This document shows, in pieces, positions 48,008 through 58,576 of a stretch of DNA of 64,000 bases. Location of the stretch: NCBI RefSeq assembly GCF_001646945.1, contig NZ_LUTV01000011.1:31210-95209 (forward strand), in the 5' to 3' direction. Position numbers and translations under genes: made by a program. Within the stretch, counting starts at the first letter, position 1; each line of letters begins with the position of its first letter. Source of the stretch: Endozoicomonas ascidiicola (GTDB taxonomy: Bacteria > Pseudomonadota > Gammaproteobacteria > Pseudomonadales > Endozoicomonadaceae). A model generated the notes under the pieces. It saw only the letters and a program-made list of their open reading frames with translations, did not search any database and was not told the DNA's origin.

Positions 48008-50602
48008 TTAAGCAGCCTCAGACGACTCCAAAAAGTCTTTGGCAAAACGCTGCAATACACCGCCCGCATCGTACACAGACACTTCTTCTGCAGTATCCAG
48101 GCGACAAGTCACTGGTACTTCTATGGTTTCACCGTTCTGACGATGGATCAGCAGAACCAGCGTCGCCCCCGGGGTTCGATCACCCATCACGTCATAGGTT
48201 TCAGTGCCATCAAGCTCCAGTGTTTTACGGGTTGTGCCTGCCTTAAACTCCAGTGGCAGAACACCCATACCCACCAGATTGGTACGATGAATACGCTCAA
48301 ACCCTTCCGCAACAATGGCTTCGACACCGGCCAGACGAACACCTTTGGCAGCCCAATCTCTGGAGGAACCCTGACCATAATCCGCACCAGCGACAATGAT
48401 CAGCGGCTGTCGACGATCCATATAGGTTTCAATGGCTTCCCACATGCGGGTTTCTTTGCCTTCTGGCTCCACTCTTGCCAAAGATCCCTGCTTGATTTCA
48501 CCTTTGTCATCCAGACACATCTCGTTCAAGAGTTTCGGGTTGGCAAACGTCGCCCGTTGTGCAGTCAGGTGATCACCACGGTGGGTAGCGTAAGAGTTGA
48601 AATCTTCTTCCGGTAAGCCCATTTTTGCCAGATATTCACCGGCAGCAGAGCTGGCAAGAATGGCATTAGAAGGCGACAGGTGATCGGTTGTAATGTTGTC
48701 ACCTAGCACGGCCAGAGGGCGCATGCCTTTCAGTGTTCGTTCACCGGCTAGGGCGCCTTCCCAATAAGGTGGACGACGAATATAGGTGGTATTGGGGCGC
48801 CAGTCGTAAAGTGGGCTTTTCGCTTCTGCCACTTTGCCCAGATCAAACATGGGAATGTAAATCTGGTTAAACTGCTCCGGCTTCACATGCTCACTGACAA
48901 TAGCGTCAATCTCTGCATCCGATGGCCAGATGTCTTTAAGCGTGATTGGATTGCCTTCTTTATCGGTGCCCAGCACATCTTTTTCGATATCGAAACGCAC
49001 AGTACCGGCTATGGCGTAGGCAACAACCAAAGGCGGCGATGCCAGAAATGCCTGCTTGGCATAAGGATGAATCCGTCCATCAAAGTTGCGATTACCGGAA
49101 AGTACTGCGGTGGAATAAAGATCACGATCAATCACTTCCTGCTGAATTTTCGGGTCCAGCGCGCCACTCATGCCATTACAGGTCGTACAGGCGTAAGCGA
49201 CAATGCCAAAGCCCAGTTTTTCCATCTCTGGCAACAAACCAGATTCTTCCAGATAGAGCTTCGCCACCTTTGAGCCGGGAGCAAAGGACGATTTCACCCA
49301 GGGCTTACGAACCAATCCAAGTTCATTGGCTCGTTTCGCCACCAGACCAGCAGCCACAACATTTCGTGGATTACTGGTATTCGTGCAACTGGTAATAGCA
49401 GCAATGATGACAGCACCATCTGGCATCAACCCTTCTTTTTCTTCCCATTCACCAGCAACACCACGATTCTGTAATTCCGACGTTGGTAAACGACGGTGTG
49501 GATTGGATGGACCAGCCATATTCCGACAAACGGTAGACAAATCAAACGTCAGCACCCGTTCATACTCAGCTTCTTTTAGATCATCAGCCCAAAGCCCGTT
49601 GGTTTTGGCGTAGTTTTCTACCAGAGCCACCTGTTCAGCATCACGGCCTGTTAGCTTGAGATAATCAATGGTTTGCTCATCGATATAGAACATACCGGCA
49701 GAGGCGCCGAACTCTGGCGTCATATTGGAAATGGTTGCACGGTCACCGATGGTCAGCTTGGAAGCGCCCTCCCCAAAGAATTCGAGATAAGAAGACACCA
49801 CTCGTTCTTTTCGCAGGAACTCGGTAATGGCCAAAACAATATCCGTGGCAGTAATCCCTTCCTGTCGCTTACCAACCAATTTGACCCCAATAATATCCGG
49901 CAGGCGCATCATTGATGGGCGACCAAGCATCACGGTTTCCGCTTCAAGACCACCGACACCAATAGCAATAACACCTAAGGCATCCACGTGCGGTGTGTGA
50001 CTGTCTGTGCCTACACAGGTATCAGGGTACGCTACGCCATCACGCGCCTGAATCACTGGCGACATTTTCTCCAGATTGATCTGGTGCATGATGCCGTTTC
50101 CCGCAGGAATAACATCAACGTTTTTAAACGCAGTCTTTGTCCATTCAATAAAATGGAAACGGTCTTCGTTACGGCGATCTTCAATAGCACGGTTTTTCTC
50201 GAAGGCTTCTGGATCAAACCCACCGTGTTCAACGGCCAGGGAGTGATCGACAATCAGCTGTATTGGTACGACTGGGTTTACTTTGGAAGGATCACCACCC
50301 TGCTCTGCAATGGCATCGCGGAGTCCTGCCAGATCAACCAGCGCTGTTTGACCCAGGATATCGTGGCATACGACTCTGGCTGGGTACCAGGGGAAATCCA
50401 GATCGCGTTTTCGTTCAACAATCTGTTTAAGAGAGTCCGTTAATGCTGCTGGCTCACAACGGCGAACCAGCTGTTCGGCAAGAATTTTGGAGGTATAAGG
50501 CAGCTTTGCGTAAGCACCCGGCTGGATCGCTTCCACGGCTTCGCGGGTGTCGTAGTAATCCAGCTCTGTGCCGGGTAATTTTTTTCGAAAGTCAGTGTTC
50601 AT
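48008..50602 (-). CDS. acnD: 2-methylcitrate dehydratase, Fe-S dependent (AcnD)
   Basis: The product has 864 residues from MNTDFRKKLPGTELDYYDTR. The frame is open 55 codons further upstream, but that part is intergenic repeat. Aconitase features include VVCHDILGQTALVDLAG, VGTDSHTPHVDALGVI, the cluster cysteines in AAITSCTNTSNPR and AYACTTCNGMSG, and GADYGQGSSRDWAAKGV with the swivel-domain serine. It dehydrates 2-methylcitrate to a 2-methylaconitate isomer that needs PrpF, and the two genes are adjacent as expected. The ribosome site is weak. Confidence 0.96.
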   Translation of the reverse strand: MNTDFRKKLPGTELDYYDTREAVEAIQPGAYAKLPYTSKILAEQLVRRCEPAALTDSLKQIVERKRDLDFPWYPARVVCHDILGQTALVDLAGLRDAIAEQGGDPSKVNPVVPIQLIVDHSLAVEHGGFDPEAFEKNRAIEDRRNEDRFHFIEWTKTAFKNVDVIPAGNGIMHQINLEKMSPVIQARDGVAYPDTCVGTDSHTPHVDALGVIAIGVGGLEAETVMLGRPSMMRLPDIIGVKLVGKRQEGITATDIVLAITEFLRKERVVSSYLEFFGEGASKLTIGDRATISNMTPEFGASAGMFYIDEQTIDYLKLTGRDAEQVALVENYAKTNGLWADDLKEAEYERVLTFDLSTVCRNMAGPSNPHRRLPTSELQNRGVAGEWEEKEGLMPDGAVIIAAITSCTNTSNPRNVVAAGLVAKRANELGLVRKPWVKSSFAPGSKVAKLYLEESGLLPEMEKLGFGIVAYACTTCNGMSGALDPKIQQEVIDRDLYSTAVLSGNRNFDGRIHPYAKQAFLASPPLVVAYAIAGTVRFDIEKDVLGTDKEGNPITLKDIWPSDAEIDAIVSEHVKPEQFNQIYIPMFDLGKVAEAKSPLYDWRPNTTYIRRPPYWEGALAGERTLKGMRPLAVLGDNITTDHLSPSNAILASSAAGEYLAKMGLPEEDFNSYATHRGDHLTAQRATFANPKLLNEMCLDDKGEIKQGSLARVEPEGKETRMWEAIETYMDRRQPLIIVAGADYGQGSSRDWAAKGVRLAGVEAIVAEGFERIHRTNLVGMGVLPLEFKAGTTRKTLELDGTETYDVMGDRTPGATLVLLIHRQNGETIEVPVTCRLDTAEEVSVYDAGGVLQRFAKDFLESSEAA

Positions 50603-50680
50603 ACGTCGAACGTCCACCGGGCAGGTAATTATTGTTTTCTCGTTCTGGCTCCCGTGCTGTATATGGAAGCCCTGTATGCA

Positions 50681-50718
50681 TTCCCACGCACGACCCAAAG
50701 GGCCTAAAAGCGTGGGAC
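50681..50718. repeat. GTTCCCA-type hairpin between prpC and acnD
   Basis: The arms TCCCACGC (50682-50689) and GCGTGGGA (50710-50717) enclose an inner GACCC/GGGCC stem. The flanking CGTTCTGGCTCCCGTGCTGT resembles a decayed second arm. It is a diverged relative of the repeat at 47886-47965 in the same operon. Confidence 0.7.
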
Positions 50719-50744
50719 CGAGGATATAGAAGTAGGCTTGAAGG

Positions 50745-51872
50745 TTAAGGGCGATCCTGAATATCAACCCATTCAGCAGTTTCAGGGCCGGTGTAATCCG
50801 CAGATGGACGGATAATTCGGTTGTTAGCCCGCTGCTCCATCACATGAGCGGTCCAGCCAGAAACTCGGGAACACACAAAGATCGGGGTAAACAGTTTGGT
50901 TGGAATACCCATGAAATTGTAAGCAGACGCATGGAAGAAATCGGCATTACAGAACAATTTCTTTTCGCGCCACATGACGGCTTCAACCCGATCGGACACG
51001 GCATACAGGCATTCGTCGCCTATCTGCTCAGACAGTTTCTTAGACCACTCTTTAATAATGGCGTTACGAGGGTCAGACTCACGATAAATCGCATGACCGA
51101 AGCCCATGATCTTATCTTTGCGAGCCAGCATGCCCATGATCTTGTCTTCCGCTTCATCCGCTGAGCGCCAGTTCTCGATCATTTCCATGGCCGCTTCGTT
51201 AGCGCCACCATGCAATGGACCCCTCAAGGAACCGATAGCCCCAGTCACACAGCTATGAATATCCGACAATGTGGAGGCACATACACGACCAGTAAAGGTG
51301 GACGCATTGAACTCGTGTTCAGCATAGAGAACCAGTGACGCATGCATCACTTTAACGTGAAGCGGATCTGGCTTTTTATCGTGCAATGTCCACAGGAATT
51401 GTTCGGCAATGGAATCCGCCTCAGTATCGACATTAACTCGCACGCCATTATGGCTGAAGTTATACCAGTAGTTGATCATGCCCGGGAAGATTGCCAGCAT
51501 ACGATCAATATGATCCAGCTGCTCGGAGAAATCTTTTTCGGTTTCCAGATTACCCAGCATGGAGCAACCGGTGCGCATTACATCCATTGGGTGCGCATCG
51601 GCAGGAATGTTTTCCAGAACGGTTTTCAGTGCATCCGGCAGTGAACGCATACCTTTCAGGCGGGTTTTATAGGCGTCCAGTTCTGTCTGGTTGGGTAAGT
51701 TGCCATAAAGTAGCAGATAAGCCACTTCTTCAAACTGGGCGTTGTCGGCTAATTCTTTAATATCATAGCCACGGTAAGTCAGACCTGAGCCGGTTTTGCC
51801 AACCGTACACAGGGCCGTTTCACCCGCTGACTGGCCTCGCAAACCCGCACCGCTTAATTTCTTCTCTGCCAT
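50745..51872 (-). CDS. prpC: 2-methylcitrate synthase
   Basis: The product has 375 residues with GGAGAAG before the ATG. It is a citrate synthase-fold protein of the short prpC/gltA2 type: GSGLTYRGYDIKELAD, RGPLHGGANEAAMEMIE and GFGHAIYRESDPRN contain the catalytic histidines, and the catalytic Asp is in KLFCNADFFHASAYN. It condenses propionyl-CoA with oxaloacetate. It sits 114 bases downstream of prpB and about 140 bases upstream of acnD. Confidence 0.95.
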   Translation of the reverse strand: MAEKKLSGAGLRGQSAGETALCTVGKTGSGLTYRGYDIKELADNAQFEEVAYLLLYGNLPNQTELDAYKTRLKGMRSLPDALKTVLENIPADAHPMDVMRTGCSMLGNLETEKDFSEQLDHIDRMLAIFPGMINYWYNFSHNGVRVNVDTEADSIAEQFLWTLHDKKPDPLHVKVMHASLVLYAEHEFNASTFTGRVCASTLSDIHSCVTGAIGSLRGPLHGGANEAAMEMIENWRSADEAEDKIMGMLARKDKIMGFGHAIYRESDPRNAIIKEWSKKLSEQIGDECLYAVSDRVEAVMWREKKLFCNADFFHASAYNFMGIPTKLFTPIFVCSRVSGWTAHVMEQRANNRIIRPSADYTGPETAEWVDIQDRP

Positions 51873-51986
51873 GGAACTTCTCCGTTTTTATAGTGTGTTC
51901 GCTTGCTGAGCGCAGGCGACAATCTACCAAAAGATTCACCTGCAAATTGTTGTATTTCTGAAAAAGAATCACGTACCCCAAATAGA

Positions 51987-52826
51987 TTATGGGTTGAGAA
52001 ATTCTTGGGTTTTCACTAGCTGTTCCCGCTCCTGAAACGTCATCATGCCGTCGGCAATGGCGCCGCTATTACCATCCCGCTTGATTACATTCAGCACTTC
52101 ACGCATGGCCGTGACTGCCGCACGCTGCAGGTCTGAAGGAATAATGATGAGCTGATAGCCCATGGCTTTCAGATCTTCCGTTGGCACTAAGGGTGTTTTA
52201 CCGCTGTAAAACATATTGATCAATTTAGGGCCAGGCGCCTGTCGTGCAATCTCTTCAATTTGCTCGATGGTTTGTGGCGCTTCCACAAACAACATATCAG
52301 CGCCAGAGTCTACATACGCACGGGCACGTTCAATAGCATCATCAAAACCAGTCACTGCAATAGCATCGGTACGAGCAATGACCATGACATCGCCAGCGTA
52401 CTTTTTCGCTACAGCTACTTTTTTGCACATCTCTTCGGTAGATACCAAAGACTTACCGTCCAGGTGACCGCAACGCTTTGGAAACTCCTGATCTTCAAGA
52501 TGGAAAGCACTGACGCCAGCATTAGCAAACAATTCAACGGTGCGTTTCACATTAACTTCGTTACCGAAGCCGGTATCCGCATCGGCAATCACTGGCAGCG
52601 AGGTGGCTTCCACAATCTGGCGAACACGGTCAACCACTTCAGTTAACGTCAACAGTCCAATATCCGGTACACCGGTGCTGCGGGCAATGGCGCCACCGCT
52701 GGCATACAGTGCCGAGAAACCCGCCTCACCACCCAAGCGTGCAGAAATACCGTCATAAACACCCGGTGCGGTAACGATGCCTTCTTTTTGGATGAGTTGA
52801 ACCAGTGCATTAGTCTGCTTATTCAA
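51987..52826 (-). CDS. prpB: 2-methylisocitrate lyase
   Basis: The product has 279 residues from an unusual TTG start with GAGAGG about seven bases upstream. The fold is of the PEP mutase/isocitrate lyase superfamily: GVYDGISARLGGEAGF, IADADTGFGN (metal site) and FPKRCGHLDGK (catalytic cysteine). It splits 2-methylisocitrate into pyruvate and succinate, the last step of propionate degradation. It lies about 30 bases downstream of the regulator gene and so belongs to the same unit. Confidence 0.96.
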   Translation of the reverse strand: MNKQTNALVQLIQKEGIVTAPGVYDGISARLGGEAGFSALYASGGAIARSTGVPDIGLLTLTEVVDRVRQIVEATSLPVIADADTGFGNEVNVKRTVELFANAGVSAFHLEDQEFPKRCGHLDGKSLVSTEEMCKKVAVAKKYAGDVMVIARTDAIAVTGFDDAIERARAYVDSGADMLFVEAPQTIEQIEEIARQAPGPKLINMFYSGKTPLVPTEDLKAMGYQLIIIPSDLQRAAVTAMREVLNVIKRDGNSGAIADGMMTFQEREQLVKTQEFLNP

Positions 52827-52856
52827 GATGTTACCTCTCGTTCTTGTTGTTGTTTA

Positions 52857-53531
52857 TTACTGCTCAATCGCGTTTTCAATTTCCCGCCGTGCACGGCCTA
52901 TGTGCTTGCGCATCAGCAGTTCTGCTAACTCACCGTCCCGGTCTTGCAATGCCTGGAAAATCATTTTGTGTTCGATCAACGCGCGCTCCGGGCGAGCTTC
53001 ACCCCTGGAGGTTTTTCGATAAATCTGGATCAGATGGTAGAGTTCATTACAAAGAAGGTTGATCAGCCGTTGATTGCCGGACGCTTTGATAATTCGATAG
53101 TGAAAATCGTAATCCCCTTCCTGATCCATGTAAGCTTCGCCATTATTTTCTTCAACATAGCGTCCATGGCGATCAATGAGTTGACCGAGATCAATCAACT
53201 CAGCATCCGTGATATTTTTCGCGGCTTCACGGGCGGCAACTCCTTCAAGGGCTTCGCGCATGGTAAAAATTTCCGCCAACTCCTGGCGCGTTAACCTGAC
53301 GACTCTGGCACCCACATGGGGTTCACGCACCACAAGCCCCATGCCTTCCAAGCGAAGAATGGCCTCTCTGAGCGGGCCCCGGCCAATGCCATAGCGACGA
53401 GACAGCTCAAGTTCGGAGATCCGACTGCCTTCTTCCAACTGCCCGGACACAATGTCCTGCATCAGCAGATCAGTCACTTCTCTGGCCTGGGTCAGCGGTT
53501 TGACCGATGTTTTTTCAGCAGCATCACCCAT
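52857..53531 (-). CDS. GntR/FCD family regulator of the prp operon
   Basis: The product has 224 residues. The winged helix-turn-helix GSRISELELSRRYGIGRGPLREAI occupies about residues 36-60 (given here in part: SRRYGIGRGPLREAILRLEG), and a helical FCD effector domain with DYDFHYRIIKASGNQRL follows. It is first in the operon with prpB, prpC, acnD and prpF, the typical arrangement of GntR-type propionate regulators. Two ATTGT-NN-ACAAT palindromes lie just upstream of its own start, implying autorepression and response to a methylcitrate-cycle intermediate. Confidence 0.93.
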   Translation of the reverse strand: MGDAAEKTSVKPLTQAREVTDLLMQDIVSGQLEEGSRISELELSRRYGIGRGPLREAILRLEGMGLVVREPHVGARVVRLTRQELAEIFTMREALEGVAAREAAKNITDAELIDLGQLIDRHGRYVEENNGEAYMDQEGDYDFHYRIIKASGNQRLINLLCNELYHLIQIYRKTSRGEARPERALIEHKMIFQALQDRDGELAELLMRKHIGRARREIENAIEQ

Positions 53532-53534
53532 AAG

Positions 53535-53546
53535 ATTGTCTACAAT
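53535..53546. promoter_or_regulatory. Operator-like palindrome ATTGTCTACAAT
   Basis: This perfect-arm palindrome (ATTGT-CT-ACAAT) starts four bases upstream of the GntR start codon. It matches the ATTGTNNACAAT pattern associated with GntR-type propionate regulators, and the site at 53597-53608 has the same arms. Confidence 0.7.
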
Positions 53547-53596
53547 TATTAATTTTCATGACTTTATATATAAAAATAGATCAAAAATCCACAAAG

Positions 53597-53608
53597 ATTG
53601 TAAACAAT
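53597..53608. promoter_or_regulatory. Second operator-like palindrome ATTGTAAACAAT
   Basis: It has the same arms as the site at 53535-53546, with 62 bases between centres (about six helical turns), so both sites lie on the same DNA face. A TATATATAAAA stretch between them could contain the -10 region of the prp promoter. Confidence 0.7.
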
Positions 53609-53731
53609 CCCGAGCTTTTGGCATTTAGACATACGCACAACTCAGAGAAAATGGAACTTAACCATCACTGTTAAATGACAGAAAGCGCTTTCAGACGTTA
53701 CACTTAGCCGCAGTTCTGTCCGGATAAATAT

Positions 53732-55153
53732 ATGAAGAGTCTGACAATTCTTGAACTGGAGTATAAAGATGACACCAGTCTCTATTTCGAGCATTTTATC
53801 GAGTTGCCCTACCCCTATTTTCTGGATAGCTCCGCCTTTAATGGTACCCACTCCATTTATAAGGATACTTTCAGTCGCTACGACATCATCACTGCAGCAC
53901 CCGCCAAACACTTCACCGCTTTTCCCGGTGGAAAGCTGATTATTGAGGATTTTGTCGATCAAACCAAAAGACAGGTCACCACTAACACACCGCTAAATTA
54001 TCTCTCAGAATCGCTTGAGCGCATGAGCCTGATTGAGCAAAGCGCTGAGAACAGCGACTTACCTTTTCAGGGTGGGCTGGTGGGCTTTTGGAGTTATGAG
54101 CTTTGCGAACAAATAGAACCTGAACGGATTCTACCGAGAGATAACGATACACCGCATATATCTGTCGGACTCTACCACTGGGCTTTAGTGACTGATCATA
54201 AAAAGCGATCAGCATCTCTGGTGTTTCATCCGGATATTCCTGAGAAGATTAAAGCGCAGGTGCTTCAGTCTCTCGATACCGAAAGAAAAGCAGTAAATCC
54301 ATCATCATTTAAACTGCTGAAAGCCTTTGAACCGACACAGTCCAGAGCAGAATATCAGACTGCGTTTCAGGCGATACAAGATTATATTGCCGCTGGAGAC
54401 TGTTACGAAGTCAACCTGACTCAACGTTTTACCACGCACCACACCGGCGATACCTGGGAAGCCTATAAAAAGCTGCGCACCACCACTTTGGCACCCTACT
54501 CTGCTTATATAAAGCGACCGGATATGGAAATTCTCAGCCATTCCCCAGAGCAGTTTATTCGGCTTAAAGACGGTAAAGTGTCCACCAACCCTATCAAAGG
54601 TACGCGACCAAGAGGCCTCACGCCAGAGAGCGATCTCGCCATTGCCAACGAGCTAAAGAGCAGTGAAAAGGATCAGTCTGAAAACTTAATGATCGTGGAT
54701 CTTTTGCGAAACGACCTTGGCAAAGTGTGCAAAACCGGAAGCGTTTCGGTGCCCAGATTATTTGCCCTGGAAAGTTACGCCAATGTTCACCATCTTGTCA
54801 GCACCGTGAATGGTGAACTGGATGATCACCACAGCCCTGTGGATTTACTGGAAAGTACATTTCCCGGCGGCTCCATCACCGGTGCGCCAAAAATTCGCTC
54901 CATGGAAATTATCCGTGAGCTGGAACCCGTTGCCCGCACCATCTATTGCGGCTCCATTGGTTACATCAGTTGTGATGGCACTATGGATACTAGTATTGCC
55001 ATCAGAACGATCCTCTCAAAAGATGGGGAGCTTCACTGTTGGGGAGGCGGTGCGATAATTGCGGATTCCGATTGTGATTCGGAGTATGAAGAGTCTATCA
55101 CGAAAGTGCGTAACCTGATGAATGGACTAGAAGACCACTTTTTAGCCCGCTGA
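53732..55153 (+). CDS. pabB: Aminodeoxychorismate synthase component I
   Basis: The product has 473 residues. A short N-terminal domain (residues 1-190, with LPYPYFLDSSAFNG) precedes the chorismate-binding domain: GDCYEVNLTQRF, SPEQFIRLKDGKVSTNPIKG, ENLMIVDLLRNDLGKV and FPGGSITGAPKIRSMEI. The PabB-type NPIKGTRPR replaces the TrpE pattern, and the FPGGSITGAPK lysine/alanine region fits PabB. It makes 4-amino-4-deoxychorismate for folate. The pabA and pabC genes are not adjacent. A terminator follows. Confidence 0.93.
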   Translation: MKSLTILELEYKDDTSLYFEHFIELPYPYFLDSSAFNGTHSIYKDTFSRYDIITAAPAKHFTAFPGGKLIIEDFVDQTKRQVTTNTPLNYLSESLERMSLIEQSAENSDLPFQGGLVGFWSYELCEQIEPERILPRDNDTPHISVGLYHWALVTDHKKRSASLVFHPDIPEKIKAQVLQSLDTERKAVNPSSFKLLKAFEPTQSRAEYQTAFQAIQDYIAAGDCYEVNLTQRFTTHHTGDTWEAYKKLRTTTLAPYSAYIKRPDMEILSHSPEQFIRLKDGKVSTNPIKGTRPRGLTPESDLAIANELKSSEKDQSENLMIVDLLRNDLGKVCKTGSVSVPRLFALESYANVHHLVSTVNGELDDHHSPVDLLESTFPGGSITGAPKIRSMEIIRELEPVARTIYCGSIGYISCDGTMDTSIAIRTILSKDGELHCWGGGAIIADSDCDSEYEESITKVRNLMNGLEDHFLAR

Positions 55154-55194
55154 TTGATACAGATGAATCAGAACTATTAGTCAGGAAAGCGAAA

Positions 55195-55219
55195 GGCGCT
55201 TTTAGAGCGCCCTTTTTAT
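55195..55219 (+). terminator. Rho-independent terminator after pabB
   Basis: The arms GGCGCT and AGCGCC with a TTTAG loop are followed by CTTTTTATT. The convergent thrH gene ends within the T-run. Confidence 0.85.
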
Positions 55220-55824
55220 TAAACTTTACTGGCATCCAGCAATGCTTTCCTAAGCCCATCATAATGAGTGATCGCAGGGTATTGAGGAAACTCTGCAATC
55301 ACATTATCCGGTGCCATAAACAGAAAACCCTCATCTGCTTCGGACAACATGGTGGTATCATTATATGAATCCCCCGCAGCAAAAACTCGATAATTCAGGT
55401 TCTTTAGCGCTTTAACAGAAGCCCTTTTTGGATCCTTCTGCCGCAATTTGTAGCCAGTAACTTTACCAGTACCGTCAACCTCAAGGCGATGGCAAAACAA
55501 CGTAGGTCGACCCAACTGAACCATGAACGGATCAGCAAATTCATAGAATGTGTCGGACAGAATAATCAGCTGAAATTCGCTGCGCAGCCAGTTCACAAAA
55601 TCCACAGCGCCTTCCAGAGGCTTCATACCTGAAATCACTTCCTGTATTTCATTCAAACCAAGACCGTGCTTTTCCAGAATCCCCAGACGCATGGTCATCA
55701 GTTCATCGTAATCAGGAATATCGCGGGTGGTTGCCCGTAGTTCATCAATACCGGTTTGGGTGGCAAACTCAATCCAGATTTCAGGAATCAGTACACCTTC
55801 CAAGTCAAGACAGACGACATCCAT
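55219..55824 (-). CDS. thrH: Phosphoserine phosphatase / homoserine phosphotransferase ThrH
   Basis: The product has 201 residues and is an HAD-family protein. Motif I is CLDLEGVLIPEIW, with Glu in place of the second Asp as is characteristic of ThrH. LIILSDTFYEFADPFMVQLG is motif II, and AAGDSYNDTTMLSEAD is motif IV. It moves phosphate from phosphoserine to homoserine or hydrolyses it. Length and motifs are complete. It is a single-gene unit, and its upstream region is AT-rich. Confidence 0.95.
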   Translation of the reverse strand: MDVVCLDLEGVLIPEIWIEFATQTGIDELRATTRDIPDYDELMTMRLGILEKHGLGLNEIQEVISGMKPLEGAVDFVNWLRSEFQLIILSDTFYEFADPFMVQLGRPTLFCHRLEVDGTGKVTGYKLRQKDPKRASVKALKNLNYRVFAAGDSYNDTTMLSEADEGFLFMAPDNVIAEFPQYPAITHYDGLRKALLDASKV

Positions 55825-56033
55825 TAGCTATTTCTCACTGGCTGCTTTTTATGATTGTTGTGATATAAGAGTGCTATAAACATAGAGGACTCACCTGATC
55901 TTGCATCAGAATAATCAGACACCTCCAAGCCTCAGAAATATATCATATTAACCTAGCCATATAGGTATAAATTCTAATAAGGTACTGATCTTCGCCAGCA
56001 CAATAAATGTAAAGATACTTAGGAGTACCCCCT

Positions 56034-56312
56034 ATGAAAATCACCATGGTCAAAAAAGTGATGTTGGACGGAAATCTTTGCACCAAGTGCGAAGAAGTTC
56101 AGAAACGACTTGAAGATTCTGGCCATATCCACCGAATAGACCAATTTGTAAATGCCGTAGAAGGTGAACCCGGAAGCACTGGCGCATTGCTGGCGGATCT
56201 TTATCAGGTGGATAAAGCACCGTTTTTTATTGTGGAAGAAGAAGGAAAAGAGCCGGCGATTTACACAATCTATTTTAAGCTGGTCAAGGATGTTTTGCAG
56301 AAAGCGGCTTAG
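56034..56312 (+). CDS. Small thioredoxin/glutaredoxin-fold protein
   Basis: The product has 92 residues. KKVMLDGNLCTKCEEVQKRLEDSG holds a CxxC (CTKC, about residues 16-19) at the start of a helix, then KAPFFIVEEEG provides the cis-Pro strand of a thioredoxin fold. There is no signal peptide, so it is cytosolic. AGGAG before the ATG is a good ribosome site. It sits alone between thrH and cysB. The redox partner is unknown; a role in sulfur or thiol metabolism is only suggested by its neighbour cysB. Confidence 0.8.
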   Translation: MKITMVKKVMLDGNLCTKCEEVQKRLEDSGHIHRIDQFVNAVEGEPGSTGALLADLYQVDKAPFFIVEEEGKEPAIYTIYFKLVKDVLQKAA

Positions 56313-56325
56313 AATAAGCACCCAA

Positions 56326-56349
56326 CCATATGAAATCATATTTTCTGAC
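56326..56349. repeat. Solo half-copy of the nested palindromic element
   Basis: CCATATGAAATCATATTTTC then TGAC matches the left end of copy A (41033-41056) nearly base for base. No other half is visible nearby. Confidence 0.6.
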
Positions 56350-56404
56350 TTAATATGATCGGGTACTTAGCCGCTGTTTTTCAATGCTAATAAGCTTTAA
56401 CAAC

Positions 56405-57442
<1,038 letters not shown>

Positions 57443-57594
57443 TTAGTTCTATATAGAATAAAACAATGACATTAAATTCTTTTCCAGAATACAAGCCAGT
57501 CAATATAGTTACCAGCGAATCTCGCTAATTAGTCAACATTTTCAAACATCGTCTGGGCTACTTATAACTTTAGACCATATATTTCAGGATGCTT

Positions 57595-58365
57595 ATGGAC
57601 TTTCTAACATACATCGCAGCCGGTGCAGGCGTAGGCTTTGCCGTCGGTCTGACCGGAATTGGTGGCGGATCTCTGATGACACCGCTATTGCTGATGTTCG
57701 GCTTTCCTATGCACATTGCGATTGGTACAGACCTGATGTTTGCCGCCATTACCAAATCCACCGGTGTCATGGTTCATCACCGACAGCGCAGTATTGACTG
57801 GTCACTGGTTAAAATTCTTTGCGCCGGCAGCCTGCCTGCAGCCGCCCTGACGATTCTTTTGTTGAAGTTCTTTTTCGACAAGAGCGCTGATTATAGTCCG
57901 ATCCTTACACTCTGCCTCGGGATTATGTTGACCCTTACTGCAATCTCGTTATTAGTGAAGCCTCTGCTCAAACAAAGGCAGCTTAAGGCGGAATCACGAC
58001 TCACCAAAAAGCAACAACAGCTACTGACCTTCATTGCCGGCATATTCCTCGGATTTCTTGTAACACTGTCGTCTGTTGGCGCTGGCGCTCTGGGCACCGC
58101 AGTGATCGTATTGCTGTATCCATTACTCAAACCCGTCAAAGTGGTGGGCAGCGAAATCGCCCACGCCATACCACTGGCATTACTGGCGGGTCTTGGGCAT
58201 ATCTGGCTTGGGAATGTGGATTTCACCCTGCTTGGCTTTTTGTTGATCGGTTCCATTCCTGCCATTTCGCTGGGTGCAAAACTTGGAAATAAATTACCAG
58301 ACACCCTGATGAGAACGGTATTGGCACTGATTCTCTTCACACTTGGCATAAAATATCTGTTTTAG
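57595..58365 (+). CDS. TauE/SafE family sulfite/sulfonate exporter-like permease
   Basis: The product has 256 residues from MDFLTYIAAGAG, with AGGA five bases upstream; another ATG two codons earlier overlaps that site. Seven to eight hydrophobic segments are visible, with the two family repeats GFAVGLTGIGGGSLMTPLLL and GFLVTLSSVGAGALGTAVIV. The substrate is not predictable, but divergence from cysB points to sulfur anions. Confidence 0.92.
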   Translation: MDFLTYIAAGAGVGFAVGLTGIGGGSLMTPLLLMFGFPMHIAIGTDLMFAAITKSTGVMVHHRQRSIDWSLVKILCAGSLPAAALTILLLKFFFDKSADYSPILTLCLGIMLTLTAISLLVKPLLKQRQLKAESRLTKKQQQLLTFIAGIFLGFLVTLSSVGAGALGTAVIVLLYPLLKPVKVVGSEIAHAIPLALLAGLGHIWLGNVDFTLLGFLLIGSIPAISLGAKLGNKLPDTLMRTVLALILFTLGIKYLF

Positions 58366-58576
58366 CGGTATTTAATCCGAATGAGGCTTGCAGGGATGCG
58401 AGAGTTTGAATAAAGTGAAAATGCGTAAAATACTGCGGTATACCGGCAGAACTTTATGCAGTCTGTCCCATGACTCTTATCAAACAGAGAGAACGATCTT
58501 CAGGCTCTTTAGAACAAGCAGGTAGCACAGGCTTTAACAAAAAATTTCAGCGCATATCAAAACGGAACCGTATTAA

